Assembly: GCA_037141055.1 (NCBI GenBank)
Contig: JBAXDH010000130.1
Location: 1-10,464 of the forward strand
Direction of reading: 5' to 3'
DNA length: 10,464 nucleotides
From: CAIVAT01 sp037141055
GTDB taxonomy: Bacteria > Bacteroidota > Bacteroidia > Bacteroidales > FEN-979
In this document: positions 1 to 7,339 of the stretch, piece by piece
Layout of the letters: every line of letters begins with the position of its first letter
How positions within the stretch are numbered: position 1 is the stretch's first letter
Program-made: the position numbers and the translations under genes
The notes under the pieces: model-generated
The model's input: only the letters and a program-made list of their open reading frames with translations
The model's database searches: none
What the model was told of the DNA's origin: nothing

Positions 1-808
1 ACTACCCTCTAAAACATTAGTAAATGCTGCCTATCCAGAAGCCATGTTAGCCCCTTCAAGGGGAGGGGCCGGGGGAGAGGTCATTGCCCCCTCCCATGCC
101 GGGGGAGAGGTCATTCCTTCCCTTCTCCATCGCAAAGCAACCCGGGAATATGGATATCATCCGGCTGAAACCGCCCTGGATCAGCGGCAGAATTTCGACC
201 TGGTTATCTCCTCCCTTACCGCGGATGAGGCACGAAAAGAGGCGGCCCGATGCCTGCAATGCGACGTAATCTGCAATGTCTGCGTTTCGGTTTGTCCGAA
301 CCTGGCCAATTTTGGTTACGAGATCGAACCGGTGCGGTATTCGCTTGAAAAGGCTGTTTTACAGGACGACGGAACCATTGCCTATGCTAAGGACAGGGAT
401 TTCAGGGTGGACCAGCAATATCAGATCCTGAATATCCGGGATTTATGCAATGAATGTGGAAATTGTACGACATTTTGTCCGAGCGGTGGCCGGCCTTTTA
501 CCGACAAACCCGGTGTTTGCCTGTCGGTGGAGTCGCTCAATGACGAAGGAACAGGATATTTTTTAAGCCGCCTTCCTGGGAAGGTCGTGCTGATATACAG
601 GGAACAGGATAGCATCAGGACCCTGGGTCTGATGGATGGCAAATACTATTATGAGACAAACCAGGTGAGGGCGGTCATCAATCCTGAAAATTTCGCACTT
701 GTGGAGGTCGAATTTCTGACCCCGTGCGTCAGGGAGTTCCGGTTTGAATTTGCAGCGGAGATGAGCGTTGTGCTGAGGGGGGTGATGGAAGTGAACAATT
801 TAAAATGA
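1..808 (+). CDS. ygfK: YgfK-type iron-sulfur oxidoreductase (putative selenate reductase subunit), C-terminal part
   Basis: Partial gene: the frame is open from base 2 to the TGA at 806-808, so it enters from the left edge and the ATG at 44 is internal rather than a start. Counting from that Met, the visible part holds two ferredoxin-type cysteine clusters, CLQCDVICNVCVSVCP (Cys70, 73, 77, 80, 84) and CNECGNCTTFCP (Cys135, 138, 141, 145). They are followed by a DKPGV stretch and a beta-rich tail. This order matches the C-terminal end of E. coli YgfK (about 1030 residues), whose upstream part is a flavin/NAD-linked oxidoreductase related to glutamate synthase small subunit and dihydropyrimidine dehydrogenase. 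In anaerobic purine-degradation clusters YgfK is thought to be a cytoplasmic redox partner or reductase acting on purine intermediates; the 'selenate reductase' name is historical. A repeat-derived segment (residues 3-25 from Met44) interrupts the protein just before the Fe-S part. Identity is firm; exact substrate is not. Confidence 0.9.
   Translation, partial: LPSKTLVNAAYPEAMLAPSRGGAGGEVIAPSHAGGEVIPSLLHRKATREYGYHPAETALDQRQNFDLVISSLTADEARKEAARCLQCDVICNVCVSVCPNLANFGYEIEPVRYSLEKAVLQDDGTIAYAKDRDFRVDQQYQILNIRDLCNECGNCTTFCPSGGRPFTDKPGVCLSVESLNDEGTGYFLSRLPGKVVLIYREQDSIRTLGLMDGKYYYETNQVRAVINPENFALVEVEFLTPCVREFRFEFAAEMSVVLRGVMEVNNLK
50..115 (+). repeat. In-frame tandem G/C-rich palindromic repeat inside ygfK
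   Basis: Two tandem copies lie at 50-85 and 86-115. Both begin GCCCC and end with the same 18 bases, GCCGGGGGAGAGGTCATT (68-85 and 98-115, a 30-base period). The first copy holds CCCCTT-C-AAGGGG (51-63). A longer 8-bp pairing is possible between GGGAGGGG (61-68) and CCCCTCCC (88-95). The insert is a multiple of three overall, so translation continues, giving a low-complexity peptide in which GGEVI appears twice. The core GGGGGAGAGG also occurs in the element inside the ssnA-like gene (7473-7482). This looks like a dispersed palindromic element that landed in coding DNA and was tolerated between two domains. Confidence 0.75.
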
Positions 809-821
809 ACAATGATTAAGG

Positions 822-850
822 AAAAGTGAAAAGTGAAAAAGTGAAAAGCT
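822..850 (+). repeat. AAAAGTG heptamer tandem repeat upstream of the PLP enzyme gene
   Basis: The 42-base gap between ygfK and the next gene ends in AAAAGTG (822-828), AAAAGTG (829-835), AAAAAGTG (836-843) and AAAAGCT (844-850), directly abutting the ATG at 851. Similar A-rich heptamer runs are common in Bacteroidota intergenic regions (general knowledge). There is no clear Shine-Dalgarno site, so this A-rich leader is itself the likely unstructured ribosome entry region. Slippage in copy number would change leader length. Confidence 0.7.
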
Positions 851-2323
851 ATGATAACAATAACCGATAAGATTGTTGATTTAAAAATTCTGGAGAAAGC
901 GGTAAGGCATTACCGCGAGAAGGGCATCATCCTGCCTACGTTTGCGCAGATGCAGAACCCCGAGCTGATCCCGGGGCGTATTAAGGACAAACTGAAAAAC
1001 ATCGGGTTGTGGGACCTGCATCCGTTGAATCTGTTTCGCATCACCTGGAAAAATGAACCCAAAGCAAACGGCGGACTTTACGGTTCGCCAAATTTCATCC
1101 TGTTGCCTAAGGCTCTTACTGGAATTGATTCCCCGATCGTTGTGATGCTCGGCAAATGGTTCCCCACCGGGGCGCACAAGGTCGGCGCCGCCTATGGGTG
1201 CCTGGCGCCGCGCATCATCACCGGCGGCTTTGATCCGACCTATCATAAAGCGGTATGGCCTTCGACCGGGAACTATTGCCGGGGTGGGGCGTTCGATTCC
1301 TACCTGATGGATGTAACGGCGGTTGCCATCCTTCCGGAGGAGATGAGCCGCGAACGTTTTGCATGGCTAAAAGAGATCGGTGCAGAGGTGATCGCCACCC
1401 CGGGATGCGAATCAAATGTGAAGGAGATTTATGACAAATGCTGGGAAATCAGGCGCACGCGTGAAGATTGCATGATATTCAACCAGTTCGAGGAATTTGG
1501 AAATTCCTGCTGGCACTATGAAGTAACCGGCAATGCCATCGAGGAGGCCTTCAGAATGGTTGCCGCACCGGATGCCCGGCTATCCGCCTATATTTCCGCT
1601 ACCGGTTCAGCCGGTACCATTGCAGCGGGAGATTATCTGCGCACAAAGTTTCCTCATGTCAAAGTGGTTGCCTCCGAAGCGTTGCAGTGCCCGACACTGC
1701 TGCAGAATGGTTTTGGAGGTCACCGGATCGAAGGAATCGGCGACAAGCATGTTCCCTGGATTCATAATGTCCGCAACACTGATGTTGTGACAGCCATCGA
1801 TGACGAAGACTGCATGCGGCTGCTGAGGCTGTTCAATGAAACAGAGGGCCGCGAATACCTCGCTGAAAACGGGGTGGACAGGGATCTGATCGCCGTACTT
1901 GACTCCATCGGTATTTCCGGTATAGGGAACATTCTTTCGGCCATCAAAACAGCGAAGCACTTTGAATTTACCGGGGAGGATGTCATTTTGACAATTGCCA
2001 CCGATTCAGCCGCGATGTATGGCTCCAGGCTGGAGGAATTAACAGCGGAACATGGTTCCTATTCAATGCTCCAGGCTGCACGCGATCATGAAAAATGCAT
2101 GCTTGGCACTGCTCCGTCAACCATGAAGGAACTTGGGTACTATGACCGGAAGGCCATTCATAACCTGAAGTATTTTACCTGGATCGAGCAGCAGGGGAAA
2201 GATGTGGAGGATCTCCGTCAGTTATGGGAGGACCGCAGCATCTGGCCAAAGATTTTCAGTCAGCCCGCCCGCTGGGACGAGCTGATCAATGAATTCAATG
2301 ACCGGACAGGATTGCTGAAGTAA
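851..2323 (+). CDS. Fold-type II PLP-dependent enzyme, 'PLP-dependent protein subunit beta' family (candidate amino-acid ammonia-lyase)
   Basis: A 490-residue protein of the tryptophan-synthase-beta/cysteine-synthase fold. The PTGAHKVGAA motif places the probable Schiff-base lysine at Lys110 and resembles the GAHK motif of tryptophan synthase beta. PSTGNY (137-142) is the substrate/phosphate loop of the S-x-G-N kind, and GSAGTIAAGD further on resembles the glycine-rich cofactor-phosphate loop. The N-terminal segment FAQMQNPELIPG and the long C-terminal extension set it apart from ordinary cysteine synthase (about 310 residues) and from E. coli YgeX (398 residues). I recognise it as a family usually annotated only as 'pyridoxal-5-phosphate-dependent protein subunit beta' and recall it near purine-degradation genes in Clostridia. 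Placement right after ygfK suggests it acts on the diaminopropionate-like end product, in place of or alongside YgeX; that role is inferred. The start at 851 is the first Met of the open frame and gives a plausible N-terminus, although no strong ribosome-binding site supports it. Confidence 0.85.
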   Translation: MITITDKIVDLKILEKAVRHYREKGIILPTFAQMQNPELIPGRIKDKLKNIGLWDLHPLNLFRITWKNEPKANGGLYGSPNFILLPKALTGIDSPIVVMLGKWFPTGAHKVGAAYGCLAPRIITGGFDPTYHKAVWPSTGNYCRGGAFDSYLMDVTAVAILPEEMSRERFAWLKEIGAEVIATPGCESNVKEIYDKCWEIRRTREDCMIFNQFEEFGNSCWHYEVTGNAIEEAFRMVAAPDARLSAYISATGSAGTIAAGDYLRTKFPHVKVVASEALQCPTLLQNGFGGHRIEGIGDKHVPWIHNVRNTDVVTAIDDEDCMRLLRLFNETEGREYLAENGVDRDLIAVLDSIGISGIGNILSAIKTAKHFEFTGEDVILTIATDSAAMYGSRLEELTAEHGSYSMLQAARDHEKCMLGTAPSTMKELGYYDRKAIHNLKYFTWIEQQGKDVEDLRQLWEDRSIWPKIFSQPARWDELINEFNDRTGLLK

Positions 2324-2367
2324 ATGTGGCTTTAGCCCCATAAAAGAAAAGATAAAATCTGACAGAA

Positions 2368-3609
2368 ATGAGAAACACATCTGACAATTTTCATTTTGAA
2401 TGTGTTGACTGCAAAGCAGAATACTCTGGCAACAGGGTGATATACCTTTGTCCATCCTGCGAAGTATTGAACAAACCCGGCATGCCTCCAAAAGGGGTAT
2501 TCAAAACTATTTATCAGTATGAATACATCAGGAGCCTGGCAGGCAGGGAATCTCTTTTTCACTATCTGGCAGACAGGAACTTTCTTCCTCTGCTGCCCAT
2601 CCAGGATTTAAAATCCTGGCCATTCCTGAAAATCGGAGATACTCCGTTATACCAGTCTGATGAGTTTGAATGTTACCTGAAGGATGATTCTCAAAATCCA
2701 ACCTTCTCATTCAAGGACCGCGCCTCTGCTTTGGTTTCCGCATGGGCAAAGGAAAATGGAATTCAAACCCTTGTCGCCGCTTCTACAGGGAATGCCGGGT
2801 CCTCACTTGCGGGTATATGTGCATCCCAGGGGCAACATGCGATTATTGTTGTTCCGGCTGCCGCGCCGTTAGCCAAACTCACCCAGATCCTGATGTATGG
2901 CGCCGTTTTAATACCGGTGAAGGGAACCTACGATGATGCCTTCGACCTGAGTGTGGAAATTTCAAAAAAGCATGGTTACTACAACCGGAATACTGCTTAC
3001 AACCCGCTCACCATTGAAGGGAAAAAGACGGTCTCATTTGAAATTTTCGCTCAGCTCAATCACCAGGTTCCCGACAGGATCTTTATCCCGGTTGGGGATG
3101 GCGTGATCTTTTCCGGAGTGTGCAAAGGGTTTGAAGACCTGATGAAGCTTGGCATCATCGACCGGATGCCCGTCCTGGTAGCTGTTCAGTCGGAAGGAAG
3201 CAGCAATTTTATCAAGAATCTCAATGGTATGCCGTTTAAATCAACTCCATCAAAGACAATTGCCGATTCCATCTCTGTCGATGTGCCTCGGTGTTTTAAC
3301 ATGACTGCCGCATACTTAAAAGATTATCACGGGGAGGTTGTTGCGGTTTCAGACCAGGAGATACTCCGGGCATCGGTTCAGCTTTCCCGTTCAACGGGCA
3401 TATTCTCCGAACCTGCCGCAGCTGCTGCTTTTGCCGGGATGCTGAAATATCGTCAGCAGGGATTGATCCCGGCCGGCTCACAAAATGTTGTTCTGCTCAC
3501 AGGGAGCGGACTAAAGGATTTATCGGCTGTTCAATTATCGATTAATATTCCTGTAGCGATTGAACCAAGGATTGAATGTATTGAAAGCTTTATCAGGAAC
3601 CTTCTTTAG
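2368..3609 (+). CDS. Threonine synthase-like PLP enzyme with N-terminal zinc ribbon
   Basis: A 413-residue fold-type II PLP enzyme. Residues 12-31 form a CxxC-x12-CxxC zinc-ribbon-like motif (Cys12, 15, 28, 31), as in many archaeal-type threonine synthases. NPTFSFKDR gives the probable PLP lysine Lys116; the usual ThrC form is NPTGSFKDR, so one glycine is replaced by Phe. ASTGNAG (138-144) is the S-x-G-N loop, and LLTGSGLKD near the C-terminus is the typical ThrC GLKD signature. Length fits ThrC (350-430). It lies 44 bases after another PLP enzyme and inside a purine-catabolic operon, with no threonine-pathway genes nearby, so a catabolic beta-elimination or replacement role is as plausible as threonine synthesis; that is inference. 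The ATG at 2368 is preceded by only a weak purine run (GACAGAA). Confidence 0.8.
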   Translation: MRNTSDNFHFECVDCKAEYSGNRVIYLCPSCEVLNKPGMPPKGVFKTIYQYEYIRSLAGRESLFHYLADRNFLPLLPIQDLKSWPFLKIGDTPLYQSDEFECYLKDDSQNPTFSFKDRASALVSAWAKENGIQTLVAASTGNAGSSLAGICASQGQHAIIVVPAAAPLAKLTQILMYGAVLIPVKGTYDDAFDLSVEISKKHGYYNRNTAYNPLTIEGKKTVSFEIFAQLNHQVPDRIFIPVGDGVIFSGVCKGFEDLMKLGIIDRMPVLVAVQSEGSSNFIKNLNGMPFKSTPSKTIADSISVDVPRCFNMTAAYLKDYHGEVVAVSDQEILRASVQLSRSTGIFSEPAAAAAFAGMLKYRQQGLIPAGSQNVVLLTGSGLKDLSAVQLSINIPVAIEPRIECIESFIRNLL

Positions 3610-3649
3610 AGATCAGCAATTGGAAATAACAAATCGGAATAATCCAATC

Positions 3650-3655
3650 AAGGGG
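3650..3655 (+). promoter_or_regulatory. Ribosome-binding site that fixes the hydrolase start
   Basis: AAGGGG three bases before the ATG at 3659 is one of the clearest Shine-Dalgarno-like sites in the window. It favours 3659 over an in-frame upstream ATG at 3560, which would overlap the preceding gene by 50 bases. Confidence 0.55.
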
Positions 3656-3658
3656 AAA

Positions 3659-4687
3659 ATGAAACGAAAAATTTTGATAATATTCATTTTCGCTTCATTC
3701 ATGAGTTTTGCTGTCATATTGTTTCTTATTTTCATCCCAAGGAAATACAATGTCTCCCAGTTACAAAAGCTAAAAAACTTACAATATGTGACACTGCCGA
3801 CTGGTTCGCATTTGGCTTACGTTGTTATCCCGGCGAAAGGATTAAAAAAACCGTACCCGATTATTTTTTTACAAGGGGGCCCGGGTGGTTTTATTTCGGA
3901 AAGGACAGTCGCATGCCTTGCCCCACTGTCGGAAAATGGCTATGACATATACTTGTACGATCAAATTGGGAGTGGTCATTCTGCCCGGCTAAAAAATATC
4001 GAGGAATACACCGTTGAGCGGCATAAAAGAGATCTGGAAGGAATCATTACGCATACAGGTGCTGCTAAAGTAATCCTGATCGCACAATCGTGGGGTGCCG
4101 TTCTGGCGACCTTATTTGTTGCAGGCAATCCTGGCAAAGTAGCTAAACTCATTTTTACAAGCCCCGGACCTGTTTTTCCAATCAGGAAGGAATTGGAGGT
4201 TATTGTCCCGCCAGATAGTTTGCATCTGCGGGTACCATTTTTTTCAAACCAGCAGGCCAATAAAAAAATAAATAACATCAGGAGTAAGACTACTGCACTT
4301 TGGGCGCAGATTTTTGGAAGTAAATTAGCATCGGATAAAGAAGTGGATGACTTTCAAACCTTGCTGGCAAACGAAACAAATAAATCCACCGTTTGTGATA
4401 CCTCGAAAGCTGGAAAAGCAGCAGGTGGAGGCGGATATTATGTTCAAATTATGACTATGCTGAGTTTGGATGATGTGACGGATCCAAGGCCTGCATTGAA
4501 AAATTCGAAAATTCCATTGTTCATCATGAAAGGGCAGTGTGATAATCAAAAATGGGGTTTTATCACCGAGTACCTTGAACTTTTTCCCAATCACCGGCTG
4601 ATCATTATTCCGGGTGCCGGACACTCGATTTCTGTTGAACAACCGGAATTGTACCTGAATGAAATACGTGAATTTTTAAACCAGTAA
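3659..4687 (+). CDS. Membrane-anchored alpha/beta hydrolase, proline iminopeptidase-like (S33 type)
   Basis: A 342-residue protein from the chosen start. Residues 5-26 are a hydrophobic segment after a short basic end (MKRK), so it is a signal anchor or uncleaved export signal and the catalytic domain probably faces the periplasm. QGGPGG (72-77) is the oxyanion-hole motif of the prolyl-aminopeptidase group (usually HGGPGG). AQSWGA carries the nucleophile Ser144, with Ala in the first Gly position of GxSxG. Asp295 in GQCDNQ and His322 in GAGHS complete the triad. The frame is open upstream to 3560, but starting there would put 33 charged residues before the anchor and overlap the previous gene. 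Base composition differs: three hand-counted 60-base rows (3661, 4261, 4321) give about 27-37% G+C against about 65% in one row of the Mo hydroxylase gene. No link to purine chemistry is apparent; it looks like a later insertion. Confidence 0.8.
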   Translation: MKRKILIIFIFASFMSFAVILFLIFIPRKYNVSQLQKLKNLQYVTLPTGSHLAYVVIPAKGLKKPYPIIFLQGGPGGFISERTVACLAPLSENGYDIYLYDQIGSGHSARLKNIEEYTVERHKRDLEGIITHTGAAKVILIAQSWGAVLATLFVAGNPGKVAKLIFTSPGPVFPIRKELEVIVPPDSLHLRVPFFSNQQANKKINNIRSKTTALWAQIFGSKLASDKEVDDFQTLLANETNKSTVCDTSKAGKAAGGGGYYVQIMTMLSLDDVTDPRPALKNSKIPLFIMKGQCDNQKWGFITEYLELFPNHRLIIIPGAGHSISVEQPELYLNEIREFLNQ

Positions 4688-4713
4688 AACCTTTTTTGTA
4701 ACCTGTTCCTGAA

Positions 4714-7332
4714 ATGATCACGTTTAATCTGAATAACCGTAAAGTCGAATACAAAGGAAAGGAAAGCAATACGCTTTTGCACTATTTGCGGGAGAATGAA
4801 GGAATCACTTCTGTTAAAGACGGCTGTTCGGGCCAGGGAGCATGTGGTGCATGCATGGTGGAGATTGACGGAAAAGCAAAATTATCGTGTACCCGCAAGA
4901 TGAAATTTCTCGAAGGTGCGCAGGTTTTCACGTTGGAGGGTATTCCGGAAGCTGTTCGTAACGTAATTGCTAAAGCATATGTCGCAAAAGGAGCAGTGCA
5001 ATGTGGATTCTGCACTCCCGGACTTATCATGCGTACAAAAATTCTTTTCGCGGAAAATCCAAACCCGGACAGGGATCAGATTAAAAAAGCCATCAGTCTG
5101 AATTTATGCCGGTGCACAGGATATGTAAAAATCCTTGATGCCATTGAATTGGCTTTGAAGAAATGCGGGATGCGGGATTCAGGATATGTGGGTTCAGATT
5201 CAATCCATTATGGAACCGGAATCGGAGATTCACCAGTGAAATATCAGGCGTTTGAAACTGCCATTGGTAAAAGAGTGTTCGTAAACGACATGAAACTTCC
5301 CGGGATGCTCTTCGGTGCTCTAAGGTTCGCCGATCATCCCAGGGCCAGGGTTCTTTCGATCGATCCTTCGGCAGCATTACGATCAGAGGGTGTGATGAGG
5401 GTTTTCACTGCATCCGATGTGCCCGGCGATCGTTATACCGGGCTGATCATCAGCGACTGGCCTTTGATGATCACCCCCGGGGAGATAACGGCCTATATCG
5501 GGGATGTGATTGCCGGGGTCGTTGCTGTAACAGAGGATGCAGCAAGGGCAGCCGCCCGTTTGATCAACGTTGAATATGCGGTTTTTGATCCGGTTTCCGA
5601 TGCCGGAATCGCCCTTGAGCCAGGTTCACCAGAAGTTCATCCCGGCAGGCCGAACCTGCTTGAAAAATGCATCGTCCGCCGGGGTGATCCGGTTGACGAT
5701 GTCCTGGAAAAATCAGCCTTTCAAACCTCAGGAATTTACGAAACCCAGCGGGTTGAGCATGCATTCCTCGAAACGGAGGCCGCCGTGGCCCTTCCGGCAG
5801 GAAATGGGATTCATCTTTACAGCCAGGGACAGGGCATCTACGTCGATCAGCGGCAGGTGGCTTCGCTCCTCGCGCTCGATGATGAACAGGTCAGGGTGAC
5901 GCTTGTCCCATGCGGCGGCGGTTTTGGCGGGCGGGAGGATATGACCGTACAGGGTCATGTTTCGCTTTTTGCATATCTCCTGCAGCAGCCGGTAAAACTG
6001 CATCTTTCGAGGGAGGAGTCTATCATGATGCATCCGAAACGGCACCCTGTCCGCATGGATATTTCGCTCAGCTGCGATGACACAGGCATACTCACCGCTT
6101 TGCGGTTGCGGGCCACCGGCGACAGCGGCGCATATGCTTCAGTCGGAACCAAAGTGATGGAAAGGGTGGCAGGCCATGCCAGTGGCGGGTATCACATTCC
6201 ATCCGTGGATGTAGAATCCCTGACGGTTTACACCAACAACATTCCGTCAGGTGCCATGCGCGGGTTCGGGGCAAACCAGGTGGCCTTCGCCCTGGAGAGT
6301 TGCATCGACGAATTGTGTTTGCAGGGAGGTTTTGACCGCTGGAAATTCCGGTATGACAATGCGCTTGACAACGGGAAGATGACTGCCACAGGGCAAATTC
6401 TCGGAGAAGGTGTCGGGATCAAAGCCTGCCTGATGGCCCTGAAAGACCATTTCTATGCTGCAAAATTTTCCGGGCTTGCTTGCGGCATCAAAAATTCGGG
6501 GGTCGGCAACGGCATGACCGATTTCTGTGACGTTAAGATCAGCATCCGGGAAAACGGAAGGGTATTGATCGAACACGGCTGGACTGAGATGGGACAGGGG
6601 GTGCAGAACATGGCCATCCAGACGCTGCACCAGGAAACGGGTATCGATGCATCCCTTATCGATGTGGTTGTGGATACCAACGCAGAACTCCCGACCGGGA
6701 TGACCACCTCCTCACGTGCTACAGCGCTTCTTGGGAATGCAATCATCAATGCATCGGCAGCCATCAGGGAAGACCTCGATCAGTATGGAACGGCTTGCGC
6801 TGATCTGAAGCCTGAAGCTGTTCAGACCGCATTGTACCACCTGGCCGGAAACACATACTGGGGCAAGTATTACTGCGACTGGACAACCAAACCAGGTGCC
6901 GGTACCGGGAAAATCATTACGCATTATTCATACGGCTATGCAGCACAACTCGTTGTGCTGGATGAAACCGGTGAAATTGAAAAGGTGTATGCCGCTCATG
7001 ATGCCGGAAGGATCATGAATCCCATGCTTTTCGAAGGCCAGATACAGGGTGCTGTTCACATGGGCCTCGGATATGCCCTCACGGAAGACCTGCCGATGGA
7101 ACACAGCCGGTTGAAAAGCACCAGGCTCGCCGATTGCGGGGTGCTGAGTGCACGGCAAACTCCCGAAATCATTGTCATTGGAGTTGAAGAGGCTGACCCG
7201 GTCGGGCCATACGGGGCAAAAGGAATCGGAGAAATAGGCCTTGTTCCCACAGCTGCTGCCGTTGCCAATGCATTGTGCCAGTTTGACGGGATCAGGCGGA
7301 AGCGGTTGCCCATGAAACCAAGAACAAAATAG
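4714..7332 (+). CDS. xdh: Selenium-dependent xanthine dehydrogenase-type molybdenum hydroxylase, fused [2Fe-2S] and Mo-binding subunits
   Basis: An 872-residue xanthine oxidase-family protein. Residues 1-150 are the two [2Fe-2S] domains: plant-ferredoxin type Cys38, 44, 47, 59, then CGFC (Cys97, 100) and CRC (Cys132, 134). The remainder is the molybdopterin part, with GGGFGGRE (401-408), MRGFGANQ carrying the substrate-site arginine Arg516, EMGQGVQ, and GAKGIGEIG with the catalytic base Glu840. The intact Fe-S cysteines and the short length resemble the family annotated 'selenium-dependent xanthine dehydrogenase' more than E. coli XdhD (956 residues), whose N-terminal domain, as I recall it, lacks these cysteines. 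No FAD-binding domain is fused and no FAD subunit gene is visible, so electrons probably pass to a partner such as YgfK or a subunit encoded elsewhere. No in-frame TGA selenocysteine codon is present; selenium in this group is a labile Mo ligand. Hydroxylation of hypoxanthine/xanthine, or the reverse reduction of urate, is the expected reaction. Confidence 0.88.
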   Translation: MITFNLNNRKVEYKGKESNTLLHYLRENEGITSVKDGCSGQGACGACMVEIDGKAKLSCTRKMKFLEGAQVFTLEGIPEAVRNVIAKAYVAKGAVQCGFCTPGLIMRTKILFAENPNPDRDQIKKAISLNLCRCTGYVKILDAIELALKKCGMRDSGYVGSDSIHYGTGIGDSPVKYQAFETAIGKRVFVNDMKLPGMLFGALRFADHPRARVLSIDPSAALRSEGVMRVFTASDVPGDRYTGLIISDWPLMITPGEITAYIGDVIAGVVAVTEDAARAAARLINVEYAVFDPVSDAGIALEPGSPEVHPGRPNLLEKCIVRRGDPVDDVLEKSAFQTSGIYETQRVEHAFLETEAAVALPAGNGIHLYSQGQGIYVDQRQVASLLALDDEQVRVTLVPCGGGFGGREDMTVQGHVSLFAYLLQQPVKLHLSREESIMMHPKRHPVRMDISLSCDDTGILTALRLRATGDSGAYASVGTKVMERVAGHASGGYHIPSVDVESLTVYTNNIPSGAMRGFGANQVAFALESCIDELCLQGGFDRWKFRYDNALDNGKMTATGQILGEGVGIKACLMALKDHFYAAKFSGLACGIKNSGVGNGMTDFCDVKISIRENGRVLIEHGWTEMGQGVQNMAIQTLHQETGIDASLIDVVVDTNAELPTGMTTSSRATALLGNAIINASAAIREDLDQYGTACADLKPEAVQTALYHLAGNTYWGKYYCDWTTKPGAGTGKIITHYSYGYAAQLVVLDETGEIEKVYAAHDAGRIMNPMLFEGQIQGAVHMGLGYALTEDLPMEHSRLKSTRLADCGVLSARQTPEIIVIGVEEADPVGPYGAKGIGEIGLVPTAAAVANALCQFDGIRRKRLPMKPRTK

Positions 7333-7339
7333 TAAGAAA

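Noticed and set aside
44..46. ATG at 44 as the start of a separate Fe-S protein
   Set aside because: The frame is open to the window edge with a coherent peptide upstream, and this Met lies beside the repeat insertion; it is internal to ygfK.
3560..3658. Upstream in-frame ATG at 3560 as the hydrolase start
   Set aside because: It would overlap the preceding gene by 50 bases and put 33 charged residues before the membrane anchor; the ATG at 3659 has a Shine-Dalgarno-like site.
4690..4713. T-run before the Mo hydroxylase gene as an intrinsic terminator
   Set aside because: No G/C-rich hairpin precedes the six T residues, and the gap is only 26 bases within a same-strand gene series.
4714..7332. 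Selenocysteine in the Mo hydroxylase
   Set aside because: No in-frame TGA occurs; selenium in this family is a labile Mo ligand and not an encoded residue.
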